Origin: Zavarzinella formosa DSM 19928
GTDB lineage: Bacteria; Planctomycetota; Planctomycetia; Gemmatales; Gemmataceae
Reading direction: 5' to 3'
Assembly: GCF_000255705.1 (NCBI RefSeq)
Contig: NZ_JH636439.1
Location: forward strand, 1,010,389 to 1,074,388
Length of the DNA: 64,000 nt
Of the stretch, positions 61,650 to 64,000 are shown one piece after another (the first letter of the stretch is position 1; the number at the start of each line of letters is the position of its first letter). The position numbers were made by a program, and so were the translations under genes. The notes beneath the pieces are model-generated. The model worked only from the letters and a program-made list of their open reading frames with translations, was not told where the DNA came from and ran no database searches.

Positions 61650-63530
61650 TCATTGACCGTAAACCACTGGTTTCGGCCGATCTTTCACCGAATTCGGCGT
61701 TTCATCCGGCGGCGTCTCGTAAGGCAGCGACTTGATGAAGGCCACGAGGTCTTCCAATTCTTCTTTCTTCAAGTGGCTCGTTTTGCCGTGCTTGTCCTTC
61801 GGGTTGGCGGTCGTCAGCACATCCATCAAGGTCTTCGCCTTGCCGTGGTGCAGATACGGCGGGCTTCGATAGATGCCGAGCAGCGTCGGTGTGTCGTACT
61901 TCGGCCCCATCTTTTCCGAGGAATCATCGCCGGTTCCGACATCGTGCAGGTTAAAGGGTTTTTGAAGCCGACTGTCGGTGTAATACGGCCCGGAATGACA
62001 GGTCGCGCAGGCGACGGTCTTGTCGAAGAACAACTTCTTGCCCCGCTCGGCTTCGACGGAAAGTTTGCCCGGCGCGGGGATGTGCGGCGAAAGTTTCGGC
62101 TGGAAGCCGTTCGTGTAAATGGCGAGGGCATCCAGATCTTTTGACACGCCCGAGAGTTTTTGATCAAGTTCGCTGGCCGGGAGGAAATCCGTTCGGGGAA
62201 TGATCGGTCCGTTGTAGAGGCCGCCCCCCTTCATCAGCTTTCCGCGGATGGTGTACTCGAAATCTTGCACTTCATCCCGGTCGGCCGAGTAGTGCAGGGG
62301 GTGCGTGTGGGCCAAGCCGAACATTGGCGGCGTTTTGCGAAGCCCCTCGGGGTTTTCCCACACCCGGCCGTCTTGGGCGCCGTCCGGGTGGCAGGAGGAG
62401 CAGGAAATCCACTTTGCCCGTGACATCGGGTAGGTGGAGGTTTGGAACAACACTTTGCCGCGAACCCACTCCGGTGATTGCTTGGGGGTGGTCACCTTGA
62501 TCGTGCCCGATTTGCGGACCCCCTTGCTTGTATCGAGTACCGTCAAACTGAAATCCATCGTGGCGTAGACATACAACTCTTTGCCATCCGGGCTGAACCG
62601 CAACGAGCGGGGATGCGAGCCGACGGAGATCACGCCGGTGCGATCCACTTCCCGGTAATCGTCGTCGATCACTTCGGAGAAGTTCATGTCATTCGTCCCC
62701 GCGTAGAGCGTGAAAATCCGCTTCGCGTCGGGGGTGACGGCCGATTCCCAAGGGTTGGCGGTCACATAAACACCGTTGAACGTGTCCAGCGAGATGGCGA
62801 CCCGCCGCTTCTTGTCCTTCTGTTCCGGGGTCAGGGTGCAGATGGAGAGTTCCGGGAAGATTGAGCCGCGATCATTGAACACATGCGTGCGGGACCGGAT
62901 GTGTGAGAGATATGCCTTCGGCCGCTTGGGGTTCAACACCACATGCCGACAAAGATTGTCGCTTTCGCGGCCGGGCCAAGTGTCGGCCACTTTGCCGCTG
63001 GCAAGATCGATGGCGGTGAGCGTGCCGGTGTAAAAGTTCGTCACATACAATTTTTGATCGTCCGGGGAGATGGCAATCCCGCGCGACCATTCGCCGGATT
63101 TCATCGTCCGGGTGACTTCTTGTTTGACCAAGTCAATTTCGCTGATCGTGCCGGGGTAGTCATGCGAGACGAAGGCCCGTTTGCCGTCCGAAGAAGTCAC
63201 CACGCCGTAAGGCTCGGCGTCCGTCTTCAGGGTCTTCACCACTTTGCCGGTTTCAGTGTCCAAGATCACCACTTTGTCGTCGCGGTACACGCTGGCGATG
63301 GCCAGGGGGCCGTTGCCCATCCAAGCGACGCCTTCGGGATGATCCCCGACGGAGACCTCACGCACGGCTTTCTTCGCCGTGAGATCCACCAGTGTGATCG
63401 TGCCGTTGTCCGTGTTCGTCGCCAGCAACCGTTTGCCGTCCGGGGACACATCAAGCAGGCTGTTGGACGAACCGGCCGTTGCCACCGTGGCAACAAGGAG
63501 GAGCAGGGGGCAACTCAAGCGGAATGTCAT
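61650..63530 (-). CDS. Beta-propeller fused to dihaem cytochrome c peroxidase-like domain
   Basis: A 626-residue exported protein from the ATG at 63530, with a Sec signal (LLLLVATVATA). Residues 25-350 are a YncE/PQQ-like seven-bladed propeller (repeated SPDGKRLLATN and PDGKELYVYATMD strands). The C-terminal part has two CxxCH haem sites, CSSCH (about 390) and CATCH (about 501), with the LDVLTTAN and ELEDLVAFIKSL end of the MauG/CcpA-type dihaem peroxidase fold. It may oxidise a substrate or reduce peroxide in the periplasm; which cannot be told. Confidence 0.88.
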   Translation of the reverse strand: MTFRLSCPLLLLVATVATAGSSNSLLDVSPDGKRLLATNTDNGTITLVDLTAKKAVREVSVGDHPEGVAWMGNGPLAIASVYRDDKVVILDTETGKVVKTLKTDAEPYGVVTSSDGKRAFVSHDYPGTISEIDLVKQEVTRTMKSGEWSRGIAISPDDQKLYVTNFYTGTLTAIDLASGKVADTWPGRESDNLCRHVVLNPKRPKAYLSHIRSRTHVFNDRGSIFPELSICTLTPEQKDKKRRVAISLDTFNGVYVTANPWESAVTPDAKRIFTLYAGTNDMNFSEVIDDDYREVDRTGVISVGSHPRSLRFSPDGKELYVYATMDFSLTVLDTSKGVRKSGTIKVTTPKQSPEWVRGKVLFQTSTYPMSRAKWISCSSCHPDGAQDGRVWENPEGLRKTPPMFGLAHTHPLHYSADRDEVQDFEYTIRGKLMKGGGLYNGPIIPRTDFLPASELDQKLSGVSKDLDALAIYTNGFQPKLSPHIPAPGKLSVEAERGKKLFFDKTVACATCHSGPYYTDSRLQKPFNLHDVGTGDDSSEKMGPKYDTPTLLGIYRSPPYLHHGKAKTLMDVLTTANPKDKHGKTSHLKKEELEDLVAFIKSLPYETPPDETPNSVKDRPKPVVYGQ

Positions 63531-63729
63531 GCGGTACCTCGGTCGAGGACGAGCGAAAACGGACACCTGACCGACGAGTGAATGCCGGTGGAATCCGTTG
63601 CAAGGGTGGGGCATGAGTATTGTCATGCGCCCGACAATCACATTCAACCGGGTTGATGGCCGTGAGGTGAAAAAGTGGGAAAGGAAATTGATCGGCAGGG
63701 AAACAGATTCCTCCCCGCCGATCAAGCGG

Positions 63730-64000
63730 TCACAAGGCTTTTTCTGCCGGACGCGGAGGCACTCGGGCGGGCATCCGTCGGCTCAAGGCATTGCGCACAA
63801 TGCCCCGAATGAAGTCTTCGTGAGTGCGTCCCATCGCCGTGATCCCGTCGATCAGCGCGATGCTGTACAAATACGGGTTCGGGTTCACTTCAAGGATATA
63901 CGGCTCATTGTCAGGCGTGAGCCGAAGATCGATCCGGCCATAGTCCCGCAGGCCCAAAAGTTTGTAGGCCGCGCAACAGATGGCCGACACTTTTTCCATC
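63730..64000 (-). CDS. C-terminal part of an ATP-grasp ligase (D-Ala-D-Ala ligase-like), truncated by the window edge
   Basis: The last 90 residues of a gene that continues beyond 64000. YGRIDLRLTPDNEPYILEVNPNPYL is the ATP-grasp core with the metal-binding Glu and Asn (EVNPNP), and LRDYGRIDLR fits the preceding strand. D-alanine-D-alanine ligases and related carboxylate-amine ligases share this end. Such ATP-grasp proteins are common in planctomycetes and need not make peptidoglycan precursors. The start lies outside the window. Confidence 0.82.
   Translation of the reverse strand, partial: MEKVSAICCAAYKLLGLRDYGRIDLRLTPDNEPYILEVNPNPYLYSIALIDGITAMGRTHEDFIRGIVRNALSRRMPARVPPRPAEKAL

Noticed and set aside
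1-64000. CRISPR arrays, tRNA or rRNA genes, insertion sequences
   Set aside because: No regularly spaced repeats, clover-like sequences, rRNA segments, transposase frames or terminal inverted repeats were seen by eye. A scan with dedicated tools could still find a missed tRNA.

Overview
The window looks like chromosomal DNA of a planctomycete, most likely of the Gemmata/Zavarzinella type (order Gemmatales). This rests on a set of lineage-typical families: two giant surface proteins with an LExRxxPA N-terminal motif, two Tat-exported DUF1501 proteins, a DUF1559 prepilin-like protein, two secreted DUF1080 proteins, a YTV-type Cys/Val-rich wall protein, a zinc-ribbon/kinase/RDD membrane protein and a propeller/dihaem-peroxidase fusion. 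There is no plasmid or phage signature. I saw no rRNA, tRNA, CRISPR array or insertion sequence by eye. About fifty genes lie on both strands in short operons, several joined by 1-4 base start/stop overlaps.

Layout. 0.5-7.4 kb: giant modular surface protein, then a hairpin with 36-bp arms. 7.5-17.1 kb: Ldh-family dehydrogenase, a frameshifted small secreted gene, an enlarged adenylate-kinase-like enzyme, a pseudopilin-lipoprotein-FAD monooxygenase run, a HhH DNA glycosylase and two DUF1501 genes. 17.3-19.9 kb: a lipid cluster (pmtA-like, psd, pssA) that can make phosphatidylethanolamine and methylate it. 20-24.6 kb: miaB, a tetrahaem cytochrome fused to a metallophosphoesterase-like region, aroF. 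24.6-33.2 kb: a membrane protein/acyltransferase/methyltransferase operon, secreted and lipid-anchored unknowns, and a solA-like oxidase with an exported TIM-barrel isomerase and a membrane-anchored nuclease/phosphatase. 33.5-39.6 kb: RNA and central metabolism genes (rho, DUF1653, RNase R, YhaM-type exonuclease, DCC protein, panB). 39.8-48.1 kb: second giant protein, multi-domain kinase, YTV protein, DUF1080. 48.1-51.5 kb: tsaE, prfB with its programmed +1 frameshift, an SDR and a second DUF1080 gene. 51.97-55.8 kb: a type VI secretion fragment, tssK divergent from tssL and a half-length tssM-like gene. 55.8-64 kb: acyltransferase, DUF6428, PPi-type phosphofructokinase, HtrA protease, CDF transporter, propeller/peroxidase fusion, and the end of an ATP-grasp gene running off the window.

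The most unusual features are the isolated tssK/tssL/mini-tssM set with a degenerate P-loop, the kinase with an apparent second pseudokinase-like half and second RDD-like end, the giant repeat proteins sharing an N-terminal motif, and a strong hairpin between the two exoribonuclease genes. All functional calls come from reading motifs. No database search was possible, so family names are recognition-based and anything beyond the motif is inference.
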